A DNA stretch of 64,000 bases from Sporosarcina sp. BP05 (GCF_014282005.1 NZ_JACFTD010000004.1:205377-269376), one strand, 5' to 3'; positions 43,575 through 53,911 are shown, numbered from the stretch's first letter. Notes: a model not told the origin generated them from the sequence alone. A program made the numbers and translations.

Positions 43575-46500
43575 TCAAACCCACTCCTCTGTTTGTAGTT
43601 TCTCATACACAGTACGCCATTCACTTAGTTGTTCCGTTCCTTGAAGATGTGTTCGCTCAGAGGCAATCTGATTCAAACTTTCTTTCAGCAAGTGCTGTCT
43701 TAGCCCTTCCGCTTCACTGTCGATCCAACGGTCCGCCCACTTTTCAAGCAATTCTTTTTCACGACCAAGATAAATCGACGCATCCGCTTTCAACAATTCT
43801 TCCAATCGGACTTTCAATACATCACGCTCTCCCTTTTCGAAGAAGGCCTTCTGATTTTTGAACAATTTGTTGACACTTCCATAATTGTTCGAATCAGTGT
43901 ATGGAGTTCCGAAAGACAACATGTCAGCATCTCGCGGTTCATAAGGTGAAGGTGCAATGGAGCTATCCTTGTCAGTTAATCCTGAAATTTCTATACGTTG
44001 CCGATTAGTCAACTGCTTTTTCATGAAATTTAGCATTCGCAAGTTCGTCACTTTAAGCTCTTGTGTCAAATCAAATCCAATCATTTGCACGGTTTCAGCT
44101 AGTGCACCTTTCAATGCCCGGTCTGCAGAATTGTTAACGAAAACAGATGGACTGTACGCCTCTTTGAAGAAATCACCGAAACGTAAAAATACACGTTGCA
44201 AAATGTAGTAGACAAGTTCGCTTAATTCATCATGAGTTGCTTTTGTTAGCACTTGCGTAAATTTGTGTGAGAAATGTTGGCGCACTTCCCCTTCAAGTTT
44301 GTTCAATTCGTCCAATCTTTCCGCCTTACGTGTTCGATTTGTTTCTGTCCGGCTAATAAGTGAGGAAAGTCGTTCAATTGTTTTTACCGCCTCTTCTTCG
44401 AGTGCCAGAACAGCAAGTCCTTTTAGATCATGTTCAAGAAAATAATGGAATTCTTCTTCAAAAGGCGCCATAAACGGATCCATCCGATTATCCACTTTTG
44501 CCTCAAGTGCCTGTAAACTTGAAATCCCATGGACTCTAGGATTACGGATACCAAATTTCCGAAGTTCATCCCCAACGAATGTCTTAACTGCTTCCGCCTC
44601 TTCCGCATCAGATGCAAGGTCAATTGCATTGACAACAAAAAACATCTTATCTAGCTCGAATGCATCCTTCACCCGACCAAGCTGGACAAGGAACTCCCTG
44701 TCTGCCCTCGCAAACGCATGATTATAATACGTGATGAAAAGAATCGCATCCGCATTTCTGATATATTCAAACGCAACATCAGTATGACGCGCATTAATGG
44801 AGTCGGCTCCTGGTGTATCAACGAGGGTGATTCCTTTTCTAGTCAATTCGCAATCATAATAGAAGTCGATTGATTCGACGAAACAGCTTCGGTCTTCTTC
44901 TGCAACAAATTTAACGAATTCTTCCTGCCCGACCTTAATAATTGTGCCAAGCACTTCACGATAAAGAGGATAGCCTCTTTTGAATGCAGCAATAAATGCT
45001 TTATGAATATGGAGACTTTCATCCGTCAATTCTGCATTTAGTGCATCATTTGCTTGTTGGAAAGCATCCGTCAATGATGTTGCCCTGATACCAAGCGCTT
45101 CAAAGGATCGGAAAACATCTTCCTTCATCCGGTCTTCCGTTTTCAATAAAATATCGGCCGTTTTATCTTCTTTTCCTACAGAAATCGGACGTATCCGATT
45201 GATGGCTGCAGTAGTTGGATTTGGAGAAACTGGCAAGACATTTTCCCCAATTAATGCATTGGAAAAAGATGATTTTCCTGCGCTGAACGCACCGAATAAC
45301 GCAACAGTGAATTCTTGTCCGTCCAGTCGGTCAGCTTTTTTACGAAGGTAGTCCGCTGTTTCCAGAAAACCCGGAATCGCTTCAACCGAATTTGCGATAT
45401 GAATGGCGTGCTTAACTACTGATTCCGAATTTGAAGTAATTACTTCTCGCTTAACTTGTTCGTTTTCTGCCGTGTGATTTGGATTATTCTCCGAGGAAAA
45501 TACTTCTTCCGCTTCATTGAACTCAACTAATTGCAGCGTTTTCTGTACTTTCCACTGTTGAAGAAGTGCATTGGCTTCCACATTCGAGCCAACAATTTCA
45601 TTTTCGAGATTTGCCAATTGGACTTCCACTTCACCGACCTGCCGAATTGCATGCAACTTCTCATCCAATCGGTACACTTTTTGTTCAAGAATACCCGTGT
45701 TGTCATTCCCCGCTGCTAATGCGATTTGAGTCATCGCGTGTTTCCAATCCTCGGTCATTCGCCTAAATGCTGCTTGAATCGTTGTTCTCATACGTTCAGA
45801 ATAGTTGAGAACGGTGTCGCCAGTTATAGTATCAGATACATTAAATTCTTTTTCTATATCAGAAAATGGGATCGTTAAGTTGATTTCATCAATCATCAGT
45901 GATCGCTCATCCGTTAAGATCCCCGTTTCTTTCAGCGATTTTTTCATAAGCGTCTTTAGATGGACCTCAATTTGCGCATGCACAAGTTTCCCCATATTGT
46001 CAGCAAGCGCTTCTTTCCGCCGCGCCTTTTCTTCCGCCGTCTTTTTCGCACCAAACAGAAGTCCAACTTTAAATCTGGACGACAGCGATTCCAAGTAGTT
46101 TTTCAGTAGTTCACGTGTTTCATATGGTGTAATTGCCGCGCCATGCAATAGGTCATTTCGTTCCTTTTCAAATGTGGAAGAGAACGTATCCCCCGATAGT
46201 AGTTTCAGCATTTTTCGTGATTCTAAAGCCTCTTCCTCAAGCTCATCTTGCTTAGTCCATTCATCTTCTGAAACAATTTCGGAGAACGTGTTTTTCCGTT
46301 CCGCAATTTCATCAGACAAGAATTGGCTATGCTCATCTTTCAGTTTTACTAATGTCATCTCGGCGTTGTCGACGAATTGTTCTTGCCAGTTTTCCATTGA
46401 TCCATCAACAATTGCTTTCACGTCACTAAAATCATTATGCGGGTGCGTTAAATCCTTCAATGACGTATAAAAAATCCCTTTCGGTACGACACCCCACATT

Positions 46501-47165
46501 TTAAATGAATCCTCAACCGACTTTTTGAAATCCACAAACGACAACTCGCTGTTTCGGTGTTTATCAATTTGGTTGATAATCAAATAAACGTTATCGTTGT
46601 AACGCATCAATTCTTTCGTAAAACGGAAATTCAACTCCGACTGCACATGATTGTAATCCATCGTGTAAAAGACGAGATCCGCGAGATGCAGTGCGGATTC
46701 TGTCGACAAACGGTGCGCATCATCCGTTGAATCAACACCGGGCGTATCCATAACAGTAATCCCTTCCGGTAATTTCGATTCTGTATGGCCGATTTCAACG
46801 AGCGAAACGGCCGCACCATCCTTACTGAACGACTTGACGGCGGCTGGAAATCCATGCCCGCCGTATTTTACTGCTGTACCATCTGTATGATGGATAATAG
46901 CAAAATCCGTTTCAGTTTTCCGTACTTTAACAATGTTGGCGCTCGTCGGTATCGGACTTGACGGCAGTAAGTCTTGGCCTGTTAACGCATTAATCATCGA
47001 CGATTTACCCGCCGAAAAATGACCTGCAAATCCAATGGTATATTCTTTGTCAATAAGCTTTTTGGCGAATAATGCCGTTTTCTTAAAGCGATCTTCATCA
47101 TCATTCGTTTTAAAAAGCAGTCCGTATGTAGCAGCTTGTTGTAATAGGTTATCTAATTCTGGCAT
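43575..47165 (-). CDS. dynA: Double dynamin-like GTPase DynA
   Basis: 1196-residue bacterial dynamin made of two fused dynamin modules, as in B. subtilis DynA (YpbR, 1193 residues). First P-loop GHFSAGKSS at 48-56 with the switch II Asp in TPGVDSTDDAH; second P-loop GAFSAGKSS near 625 with VDTPGADSIN. The rest is long helical stalk sequence. The family fuses and stabilises membranes under stress such as phage infection or pore-forming agents. It reads into the sulfurtransferase gene without a gap. Confidence 0.93.
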   Translation of the reverse strand: MPELDNLLQQAATYGLLFKTNDDEDRFKKTALFAKKLIDKEYTIGFAGHFSAGKSSMINALTGQDLLPSSPIPTSANIVKVRKTETDFAIIHHTDGTAVKYGGHGFPAAVKSFSKDGAAVSLVEIGHTESKLPEGITVMDTPGVDSTDDAHRLSTESALHLADLVFYTMDYNHVQSELNFRFTKELMRYNDNVYLIINQIDKHRNSELSFVDFKKSVEDSFKMWGVVPKGIFYTSLKDLTHPHNDFSDVKAIVDGSMENWQEQFVDNAEMTLVKLKDEHSQFLSDEIAERKNTFSEIVSEDEWTKQDELEEEALESRKMLKLLSGDTFSSTFEKERNDLLHGAAITPYETRELLKNYLESLSSRFKVGLLFGAKKTAEEKARRKEALADNMGKLVHAQIEVHLKTLMKKSLKETGILTDERSLMIDEINLTIPFSDIEKEFNVSDTITGDTVLNYSERMRTTIQAAFRRMTEDWKHAMTQIALAAGNDNTGILEQKVYRLDEKLHAIRQVGEVEVQLANLENEIVGSNVEANALLQQWKVQKTLQLVEFNEAEEVFSSENNPNHTAENEQVKREVITSNSESVVKHAIHIANSVEAIPGFLETADYLRKKADRLDGQEFTVALFGAFSAGKSSFSNALIGENVLPVSPNPTTAAINRIRPISVGKEDKTADILLKTEDRMKEDVFRSFEALGIRATSLTDAFQQANDALNAELTDESLHIHKAFIAAFKRGYPLYREVLGTIIKVGQEEFVKFVAEEDRSCFVESIDFYYDCELTRKGITLVDTPGADSINARHTDVAFEYIRNADAILFITYYNHAFARADREFLVQLGRVKDAFELDKMFFVVNAIDLASDAEEAEAVKTFVGDELRKFGIRNPRVHGISSLQALEAKVDNRMDPFMAPFEEEFHYFLEHDLKGLAVLALEEEAVKTIERLSSLISRTETNRTRKAERLDELNKLEGEVRQHFSHKFTQVLTKATHDELSELVYYILQRVFLRFGDFFKEAYSPSVFVNNSADRALKGALAETVQMIGFDLTQELKVTNLRMLNFMKKQLTNRQRIEISGLTDKDSSIAPSPYEPRDADMLSFGTPYTDSNNYGSVNKLFKNQKAFFEKGERDVLKVRLEELLKADASIYLGREKELLEKWADRWIDSEAEGLRQHLLKESLNQIASERTHLQGTEQLSEWRTVYEKLQTEEWV

Positions 47166-47329
47166 TTATCTTTCGATCCCTTCATCAATTACTCTTTTTA
47201 TCATACCATTTATCAACGTTCAAATTATCAACAAATTTTTCTATGCATATTTTGTCGCTTTTTGCTTAATTCAACTTTCGTCATGATATAATTGACCTAT
47301 CGTTCCATTTTAGAAAGGCGGAGACTTAA

Positions 47330-47785
47330 ATGAGCACATCGAAGAATGCACAAATGATATTAAATGGGACAATTTCTTCACTGACATCTGTTATTCCGGT
47401 CAAATTGGACGTCCTCGGTCCGACGACTACAGTTCAACCATATGAACAAAAAGAGATAAGTGTCTTAATTGGACTTGTTGGCGGCATAAAAGGAAGGCTT
47501 CTCATTGATGCATCTTTAGACGCCATAAATACGATTGGACAAGCAATGTTTGGTATGTCAATCGAAGGCGAAATGATCGAATCATTCACGGGCGAACTTG
47601 GCAATATGGTTGCTGGAAACTTATGTACTATACTTGAAAAAGATGGCCTCATTCTTGATATTTCCCCTCCTACCGTTATGACAGGGTCAACGAAATTTTA
47701 CGGCTTCAAACAGGCATTTAAATTACCCGTTAAGATTGATGGCGGCGGAATGTTAACTGTCCTGTTAACTATTGATGAACAGTAA
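47330..47785 (+). CDS. cheX: Chemotaxis protein CheX family
   Basis: 151-residue CheX/CheC-like phosphatase. The signature ESFTGELGNMVAGN with its Glu and Asn residues at the active site is present, followed by the usual beta-strand (ISPPTVMTG). In chemotaxis it removes the phosphate from CheY-P. There is no other chemotaxis gene in the window, which is common for cheX. AAAGGCGG precedes the ATG. It is divergent from dynA. Confidence 0.85.
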   Translation: MSTSKNAQMILNGTISSLTSVIPVKLDVLGPTTTVQPYEQKEISVLIGLVGGIKGRLLIDASLDAINTIGQAMFGMSIEGEMIESFTGELGNMVAGNLCTILEKDGLILDISPPTVMTGSTKFYGFKQAFKLPVKIDGGGMLTVLLTIDEQ

Positions 47786-47793
47786 AGTCCACT

Positions 47794-47840
47794 AAAAACA
47801 GTCCCTTCCCCGGATTCTTTGGGGCTCACGGGACTGTTTT
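47794..47840. terminator. Bidirectional terminator between cheX and the M32 peptidase gene
   Basis: AAAACAGTCCC pairs with GGGACTGTTTT; the loop holds a further CCCC/GGGG pairing. T-run follows on + and A-run on the left. Confidence 0.88.
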
Positions 47841-47846
47841 TACTTT

Positions 47847-49352
47847 TTATAGGCTATATAACTTTGTGTATTTTTCAGACAGGTAATCTGATAAGTATTT
47901 GGCGTTCAATCCTTCGCCCGTTGTATCTTTAATAATTTCAAGCGGCTGTTTCAGTTTGCCGTATTTGTGAACATGTTCTGTTAACCAATCAAGAATCGGT
48001 CCAAAATCACCATTCCCACAAAGTTCGTCGAAATTAGGTAGATCTTTTAACATGGCGACTTTCAGCTGGGCCGCGTACATATAGCCAAGTGCGTATGACG
48101 GGAAATAACCAAAGGACCCGCCAGCCCAGTGAACATCTTGTAAAACACCTTCACCGTTATTTTCTGGACGGACGCCAAGGTACTCCTCATATTTATCATT
48201 CCAAATTCGGGGCAGATCTTTCACTTCATAATCGCCGTTAAAAATGCCTTTTTCGATTTCATAACGAATCATAATGTGAAGCGGATACGTCAGTTCATCT
48301 GCTTCAATCCGAATGAGCGATGGTTTTGACACATTGATCGCACGAAGGAAATCTTTAAGTGCTACACCCTTAAATTGTTCAGGTGAATGGCTCTTTAATA
48401 AGTCAAAGTTATACGTCCAAAAGCTTTCATTATGTCCGACAAACTGTTCATAAAACAATGATTGAGATTCATGAATACCCATTGAAGTACCTTCTGCAAC
48501 TGGTAATCCTTCAAGTTCTAGATCAATATTTTGATCGTAAAGTGCATGTCCGCATTCATGGATTGTTCCAAAAACAGCAGAACGGAAATCATTTTCATCG
48601 TATTTCGTCGTAATTCGAACGTCGCCAATATTGATGGCTGTTTCAAATGGATGAACGGTTTCATCTAAACGGCCTGCTTCAAAATTATAGCCAAGTTGTT
48701 TCAAAATAGCATGGCTAAATGCTTTCTGGTTTTCTTTCGGAAATTGTTTGAATAAAAATGATGTGTCAGGTTGGTTGCCTGATTCAGAAATTTTCTTCAC
48801 TAGCGGCACGATTGTCTCTTTCAATTGGCCGAAAACTTCATCGATGATATCTGTTGTCATTCCCGGTTCGTATTGATTTAGCAATGTATTATAAGGATTG
48901 CCATCTTTCTCGCCCCAATAGCCAATGAACTTCTTCGTCGTTGAAATAATTTTTTTAAGATACGGAAGGAACGTGTCAAAATCAGCTTGTTCTTTTGCAT
49001 CTTCCCATGCGGATTCTGATTGAGAAGTCAGCACGACAAATTCGCGGTATTCCTCCGCGGGAATTTTTTTGCTTAGGTCGTATTCCTTTTTCACTTCTTC
49101 AACTGTTTTCAACAAAATTGGGTTAAGTGTGTCTTTCCTATTGCCAAGTTCTTCGAGATAGCCCCCCATTTCCTCTGAGACACTCAATTTAAATAACTCT
49201 GTCGATAACGTTCCGACTGCTTCTGATCTTGCTGGAATGCCTTTTTTCGGTGCTCCTGTTCTCATATCCCAATACATTATTGAAACGGCTTCTGAGTATG
49301 CACTCATTTTTTTTAGCAAAGCTACGAACTTTTCTTCTGTTGTCAAATCCAT
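47847..49352 (-). CDS. ypwA: M32 family metallocarboxypeptidase (YpwA)
   Basis: 501-residue zinc carboxypeptidase, the same length as B. subtilis YpwA and related to Thermus/Pfu carboxypeptidases. Active site HECGH in GTIHECGHALYDQ, with further family blocks GDVRITTKYDEND, IHESQSLFYEQ and RIEADELTYPLH. Cytosolic; removes C-terminal residues from peptides with broad specificity. The ATG lies very close to AAAGGGGG; a TTG two codons later is an alternative start. Confidence 0.93.
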   Translation of the reverse strand: MDLTTEEKFVALLKKMSAYSEAVSIMYWDMRTGAPKKGIPARSEAVGTLSTELFKLSVSEEMGGYLEELGNRKDTLNPILLKTVEEVKKEYDLSKKIPAEEYREFVVLTSQSESAWEDAKEQADFDTFLPYLKKIISTTKKFIGYWGEKDGNPYNTLLNQYEPGMTTDIIDEVFGQLKETIVPLVKKISESGNQPDTSFLFKQFPKENQKAFSHAILKQLGYNFEAGRLDETVHPFETAINIGDVRITTKYDENDFRSAVFGTIHECGHALYDQNIDLELEGLPVAEGTSMGIHESQSLFYEQFVGHNESFWTYNFDLLKSHSPEQFKGVALKDFLRAINVSKPSLIRIEADELTYPLHIMIRYEIEKGIFNGDYEVKDLPRIWNDKYEEYLGVRPENNGEGVLQDVHWAGGSFGYFPSYALGYMYAAQLKVAMLKDLPNFDELCGNGDFGPILDWLTEHVHKYGKLKQPLEIIKDTTGEGLNAKYLSDYLSEKYTKLYSL

Positions 49353-49610
49353 TCCCCCTTTTACTATACAGGCTTCTATATTAACATAATTCGGTTATCT
49401 CATATAGTTTCGAAAATAGTAATCGGTTTTAGTAAATAAATCCCACTACTTTTAAAATCAAATCAGTTCGATATCTAAGCCCTTCGATATGTTTTTCTGT
49501 TCATGTTTCTTTGATTTTATTTCATTAACCAGGCATTCATACTCATACTTATTGGTTTTCAGGAAACAATAAGCATTATAGTACAGGTTATTTAAAATCA
49601 GAAGCGGGGT

Positions 49611-50318
49611 ATGAATTCAGATGGATTTTTTTACGGTCATGAATCACTCACAACTGTCCAGTGGGTACTTCGTGCTATTACTTCTTATTTCTTTTTACTC
49701 TTTGCAACCAAACTTATTGGACGCCGATCCATTTCACAATTACGACTGCTCGATTTCTCAATCGCATTGATTCTCGGGAATATTCTTGCGCATCCGTTGT
49801 CTGAAGAAAAATCAGGTATGAAAGGTTCCCTAATTACGACCGCAGTATTGGTCGCTTTATATAGTGGAGGTGTCCATTTGAGTTTAAAATGGGACTTATT
49901 TAGAAAATGGATTGAACCATCTCCTTTTCCTTTGATAAAAAATGGGGAAATTATGTATAATGGGCTAGTTAAAGCAAGAATAACGGTAGATCATCTACTT
50001 TCAGAAGCAAGAAAAGAAAAAATTCAAGAAGTAGATAAGATTGCTCTTGCGCTGTGGGAAACTGATGGTACCATTTCATTTTTCTTAACTCCCCACCTAC
50101 AACCGATAACAGCCGAAGACATACAATTAATCACAAAACCATTTTCAATTCCTTGGATTATCATTAAAGAAGGAAAAATTGATGTGGATGAATTGAAAAA
50201 ATCCGGTAAAGACAATACATGGCTAAATAAAAAATTAGTGAACATGAATGTGGATGTACATTCTATTTTATTGGCGACAATTGATGCTAACGATGAATTT
50301 AAATTTTATTTGTATTAA
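49611..50318 (+). CDS. DUF421 membrane protein (YetF type)
   Basis: 235 residues. Three N-terminal transmembrane helices (WVLRAITSYFFLLFATKLIG, FSIALILGNILA, LITTAVLVALYSG) are followed by two soluble DUF421 repeats in the cytoplasm (LIKNGEIMYNGLVKARITVD, and the C-terminal IPWIIIKEGKIDVDELKKSG). Function of the family is unknown, though some members are linked to spore or stress biology. The start matches the family N-terminus; its ribosome-binding site is GCGGGG. Confidence 0.82.
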   Translation: MNSDGFFYGHESLTTVQWVLRAITSYFFLLFATKLIGRRSISQLRLLDFSIALILGNILAHPLSEEKSGMKGSLITTAVLVALYSGGVHLSLKWDLFRKWIEPSPFPLIKNGEIMYNGLVKARITVDHLLSEARKEKIQEVDKIALALWETDGTISFFLTPHLQPITAEDIQLITKPFSIPWIIIKEGKIDVDELKKSGKDNTWLNKKLVNMNVDVHSILLATIDANDEFKFYLY

Positions 50319-50364
50319 AATATAACTGAGCTTCGGCATATGGGGGTTGGGTTACACTCCCAAG

Positions 50365-50530
50365 CATGATTAGAACTAGGCAACATTATCGTGAAACTTA
50401 ACAACGTTTCGCCAGAACTAAACGACATTGTAACAACTAAGCAACGCTTTCCCCAATCTTCAAAACATTATTATCTAACTAATCAACACTAACTACAAAC
50501 CTAACAACGTCCCTCCAGAACCATACAACG
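50365..50530. repeat. Eight degenerate 21-bp tandem units
   Basis: Seven units of exactly 21 bases and one of 19, unit ends (on +) read roughly CAGAACTAANCAACG. Unit starts: 50365, 50386, 50407 (19 bases), 50426, 50447, 50468, 50489 and 50510. No open frame is kept through the array. It lies in the 331-base gap between the DUF421 and DinG-type genes, beside the terminator at 50607. Confidence 0.75.
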
Positions 50531-50606
50531 TTTCACACATTTCCCATAAAAACACTAAAACCTCGAGACCAGTGTAGGTCCTAGATCATATAGTTGCCCG
50601 AAAAGT

Positions 50607-50636
50607 AAAAAAACTCTCCTATTTCTTAGGAGAGCC
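50607..50636 (-). terminator. Terminator of the DinG-type helicase gene
   Basis: CTCTCCT pairs with AGGAGAG around a seven-base loop; on the minus strand it is followed by a run of T. Confidence 0.85.
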
Positions 50637-50649
50637 TTAAACATTATTG

Positions 50650-52560
50650 TTAAACCGTCATTTTCATTTTCACTGGGAAAATACCTTCGATTTCAGCTTT
50701 CATTTCCTGTTCTTTACCTTCAAGCAATAAATGTACTGTTCCAGAATCGGCAGACGTCCGTATGAGTCGGCCGGCTCCTTGGCGTAGTCTTAGCAGCATA
50801 AACGGTAAGTCTACTTCACGGAATGGATCCTTGGCATGCTGGCGTCTCGCGTCGAACAACGGATCCGATGGTGGTAATGGCAAATCGTAAATAATGACAC
50901 GCGTCAATGCATCTTGAGGAATGTCGAGCCCTTCCCATAAATGATAAGAGCATAAAACAGGTACTTTCTTCTGTTGGAAATCACGTACGATTGAAGATAA
51001 TTCTCGTTCACCCTCGAAAGCGATACGGTCTTGCCACTCTAAAGGAACGCGCTCTTTGAAATGATTCATCGCTCGTTCTGACTTAAAGAGAATCAACGTT
51101 TGCTCACCATCTTCTAAAAGTTCAAGCGCTCGTTTCGCTTTACCGCCGGCTTCTACATCCGTCGCAAATACTTCCATCACTTTATCATAATCAAACGGCG
51201 ATTCCACCGAGAATGACAGGTAATCTTGTATACCAAGACCGTCTGCCAAATAAGTAAACGTTTCACCAACGGATAATGTAGCGGATGAAAAGACGATTGG
51301 TGTGTTGGATGAAAACAGTTTCTCTCTTAATATATCTGTCACTAGACGCGGCATGATAACCAGTGTGGATTCGCCTTCGCGCCCCTCAAGCCAGTCTACT
51401 GCATCATTTTGAGAGGTAAAGAGGTCCATTGAGTAAATATATTGATCCAGATATTCCTCGACCATTCTCAAATCATATGCCGGAATGATATAGAGTTCAC
51501 CTTCAAATACAAATTCTTCAAGAAGCGCATTTGAGATTTTGACAACCTCTTTCCCAATTTCCAGAAGTTCAGGTGTCTTCTCAATCGCTTTCCGCTCATT
51601 TTCCGTTTTATCCGCAAGCGCGTCAAGCAATTTGAAAAATGCTTCATGAGAATCAATTAGGCGCTCCATCAGTTGAAGTGTCGACTCTCTTATTCCATCG
51701 ACCATAATTCGTTCAAGCAGATTTAGCAACGTACTGTTTTGTACCTCATACGTCAAAGCACGCTGAGCCGAATACTCAAGAAGATGGCCTTCGTCAAAGA
51801 CAATCATTGATGGTTCCGGTAATAAAGGTAACTGTCCTTGTCTTTTACGTGATTCTTTTGTCCAAATATGCTCCATATAAAAATCGTGAGAACAAATAAC
51901 GAGTTCGACCGATTCGCGGTAATGATTTCGGTGAATTGTCTGGCCACATCGATTGCGAAGATCGCACGCAGCACATTGCTGGATGGGATGGAAGTTCACT
52001 GTTTTCCACTCTTCATCGCTTAAGTTAGGATAATCCGAGCGTTCCCCGTAAGGAACAATAGATTGCAATGAACCAGCGCCATAAACGAATTCAGGAAGTT
52101 CATCTGCCACAACATCAACATAGTCTTCGTCAATCGTATTACCCGCCTCTTCCAAACGTTTCAAGCATAAATATTGGTCACGTGATTTTGCAAGGCGCAC
52201 ATCGATATCAAGACCGAGCGCTTCACTAATTTTCCGGATATCCCCGTCTTCTTTAACAAGCTGGTCGATGAGCGTCTCATCCGCACATGAAATGAGAGCC
52301 GGTTTTCCCGTATAGCGAGCATAGGCGATTGCAGGGAGTAGATAAGCAATTGTTTTACCTGTCCCTACACCTGCTTCCGCGAAAAGGACTTTCTTTTCTT
52401 TCAGCGCTTGTTCAATTTGGAACGCCATATAGATTTGTTCATCACGGCATTCAAATCCTTTTTCAGTCAATTCATCGTATAACGTATCCCCTATCCAGTC
52501 GTTCAGTGACTCATAGAACGATTTATCTTTTGATAATGGGAATGGCATCTTACTACTCAT
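50650..52560 (-). CDS. ypvA: DinG/XPD-type iron-sulfur DNA helicase (YpvA)
   Basis: 636-residue SF2 helicase. Walker A EAGVGTGKT, then a four-cysteine cluster site (LCLKRL, QQCAACDLRNRC), DEGH box in VFDEGHLLE, motif III FSSATLSVG, and motif VI QGAGRLIRT. The layout matches XPD/DinG family helicases with a [4Fe-4S] cluster that unwind damaged or structured DNA; the B. subtilis counterpart is YpvA. AAGGGG precedes the start. It follows the RNA methyltransferase gene on the same strand. Confidence 0.9.
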   Translation of the reverse strand: MSSKMPFPLSKDKSFYESLNDWIGDTLYDELTEKGFECRDEQIYMAFQIEQALKEKKVLFAEAGVGTGKTIAYLLPAIAYARYTGKPALISCADETLIDQLVKEDGDIRKISEALGLDIDVRLAKSRDQYLCLKRLEEAGNTIDEDYVDVVADELPEFVYGAGSLQSIVPYGERSDYPNLSDEEWKTVNFHPIQQCAACDLRNRCGQTIHRNHYRESVELVICSHDFYMEHIWTKESRKRQGQLPLLPEPSMIVFDEGHLLEYSAQRALTYEVQNSTLLNLLERIMVDGIRESTLQLMERLIDSHEAFFKLLDALADKTENERKAIEKTPELLEIGKEVVKISNALLEEFVFEGELYIIPAYDLRMVEEYLDQYIYSMDLFTSQNDAVDWLEGREGESTLVIMPRLVTDILREKLFSSNTPIVFSSATLSVGETFTYLADGLGIQDYLSFSVESPFDYDKVMEVFATDVEAGGKAKRALELLEDGEQTLILFKSERAMNHFKERVPLEWQDRIAFEGERELSSIVRDFQQKKVPVLCSYHLWEGLDIPQDALTRVIIYDLPLPPSDPLFDARRQHAKDPFREVDLPFMLLRLRQGAGRLIRTSADSGTVHLLLEGKEQEMKAEIEGIFPVKMKMTV

Positions 52561-52584
52561 CGTTTACCCCTTCCTTATTACATG

Positions 52585-52614
52585 CAAAAGGAAGAGGAGT
52601 TTCCCTCTTCCGCA
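52585..52614 (-). terminator. Hairpin between ypvA start and the RNA methyltransferase stop
   Basis: GGAAGAGG pairs with CCTCTTCC; on the minus strand it is followed by TTTTG. It terminates the methyltransferase transcript upstream of ypvA. Confidence 0.75.
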
Positions 52615-52623
52615 TTCTATCAA

Positions 52624-53751
52624 TTATTGACGTTGGCCCCAGAACTGATACAAATCCGTTCTAATAAAACCATTAAATAATTTCCTCTTTTTCGTTGCTC
52701 TATGTCCGTACATTTTTTCATAATTTTCCAATGAAGATAACATATAAACAGACCATGAAGGATAGTTTTTCATTATACGGCCAAGTTCTTGCGTAATTTC
52801 TTCAGCATCTTCCACTTCACCAAGACGTTCACCGTATGGCGGATTCCCGACCATAACTCCGTTCAAGCTATCTAGCGTCAAATCCCGTACATCACATGTT
52901 TGAAACTTGATTAAATCCATGAATCCAGCTCCCGCCGCATTCTCTTGTGCCACTTTGATCATTCGCGGATCGTAATCAAATCCTGAAATATCAAGCGGTT
53001 GGTCGTATTTTGCGAGGTCTTCCGCTTCTTCACGAACTTGATCCCAAATATTTTTGTTGATCCAAGGCCACTCTTCACTTAAGAATTCCCTATTGTATCC
53101 AGGTGCAATGTTTTGCCCGATCATTGCAGCTTCAATTGCGATTGTACCTGAACCACAAAACGGGTCAACGAAAGGACGATTTGGATTCCAACGTGACACT
53201 TTCACAAGTGCTGCAGCAAGCGTCTCTTTCAACGGTGCATCCCCTTGCGCCATCCGGTATCCACGTTTATGTAGTCCCGTTCCACTGGAATCGATTGTCA
53301 ATGTTACTTTATCTTTTAAAATCGATACTTCTAATTTGAATAAAGGACCTGATTCATCAAAAAAACCAGTTCTTTTATAAGCAATCTTCAAGCGTTCAAC
53401 AATCGCTTTTTTTACAATTGCCTGGCAATCGGGTACGCTGTATAAAGTAGATTTCACTGATTTACCCGCAACTGGAAACTCTGCGTCAACTGGCAAAAAA
53501 CGTTCCCACGGAATTGCTTTTGTCTGTTCAAATAAATCATCGAACGTCGTAGCTTCGAATTCACCTGCAACAATACGAACACGGTCCGCTACTCGGAGCC
53601 ATAGATTCGTTTTTGCAATCGCCAATTCATCGCCCTGAAAATAAATCTTCCCATTTTCCGAAGTCGTTTTATAACCAAGTGCTTTTACTTCATCTGCTAC
53701 AAGCGATTCAAGCCCCATTGCAGATGTTGCTACTAGTTTAAATTCAGTCAT
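52624..53751 (-). CDS. ypsC: THUMP-domain 23S rRNA guanine-N2 methyltransferase-like protein (YpsC)
   Basis: 375 residues. An N-terminal THUMP domain (about 1-160) binds RNA; the C-terminal class I methyltransferase has motif I PFVDPFCGSGTIAIEAA and the catalytic VGNPPYGERL. It resembles the RlmL/RlmK N-terminal module that makes m2G in 23S rRNA; the B. subtilis homologue is YpsC. It lies between rnpB and ypvA, as in B. subtilis. Confidence 0.88.
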   Translation of the reverse strand: MTEFKLVATSAMGLESLVADEVKALGYKTTSENGKIYFQGDELAIAKTNLWLRVADRVRIVAGEFEATTFDDLFEQTKAIPWERFLPVDAEFPVAGKSVKSTLYSVPDCQAIVKKAIVERLKIAYKRTGFFDESGPLFKLEVSILKDKVTLTIDSSGTGLHKRGYRMAQGDAPLKETLAAALVKVSRWNPNRPFVDPFCGSGTIAIEAAMIGQNIAPGYNREFLSEEWPWINKNIWDQVREEAEDLAKYDQPLDISGFDYDPRMIKVAQENAAGAGFMDLIKFQTCDVRDLTLDSLNGVMVGNPPYGERLGEVEDAEEITQELGRIMKNYPSWSVYMLSSLENYEKMYGHRATKKRKLFNGFIRTDLYQFWGQRQ

Positions 53752-53860
53752 GCATTTCCAACTCCAATTCTATACCATCAATCATTTCTATGAATTCATC
53801 AAGGGTTAACTTGTTATAGCATTGCCAATAAAACCATATTTTTTTCACACTTTAATTTTC

Positions 53861-53893
53861 AAAAAGAAAAGCTCCCCATCTTATTGGAGAGCA
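53861..53893 (-). terminator. rnpB terminator
   Basis: GCTCTCC and GGGGAGC (one G-U pair) around a short loop; on the minus strand followed by TTTTCTTTTT. Confidence 0.8.
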
Positions 53894-53911
53894 ATCAATT
53901 TAAGAATAGTA

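Noticed and set aside
46174..46470. 98-residue + frame inside dynA
   Set aside because: Antisense shadow of the long dynamin gene.
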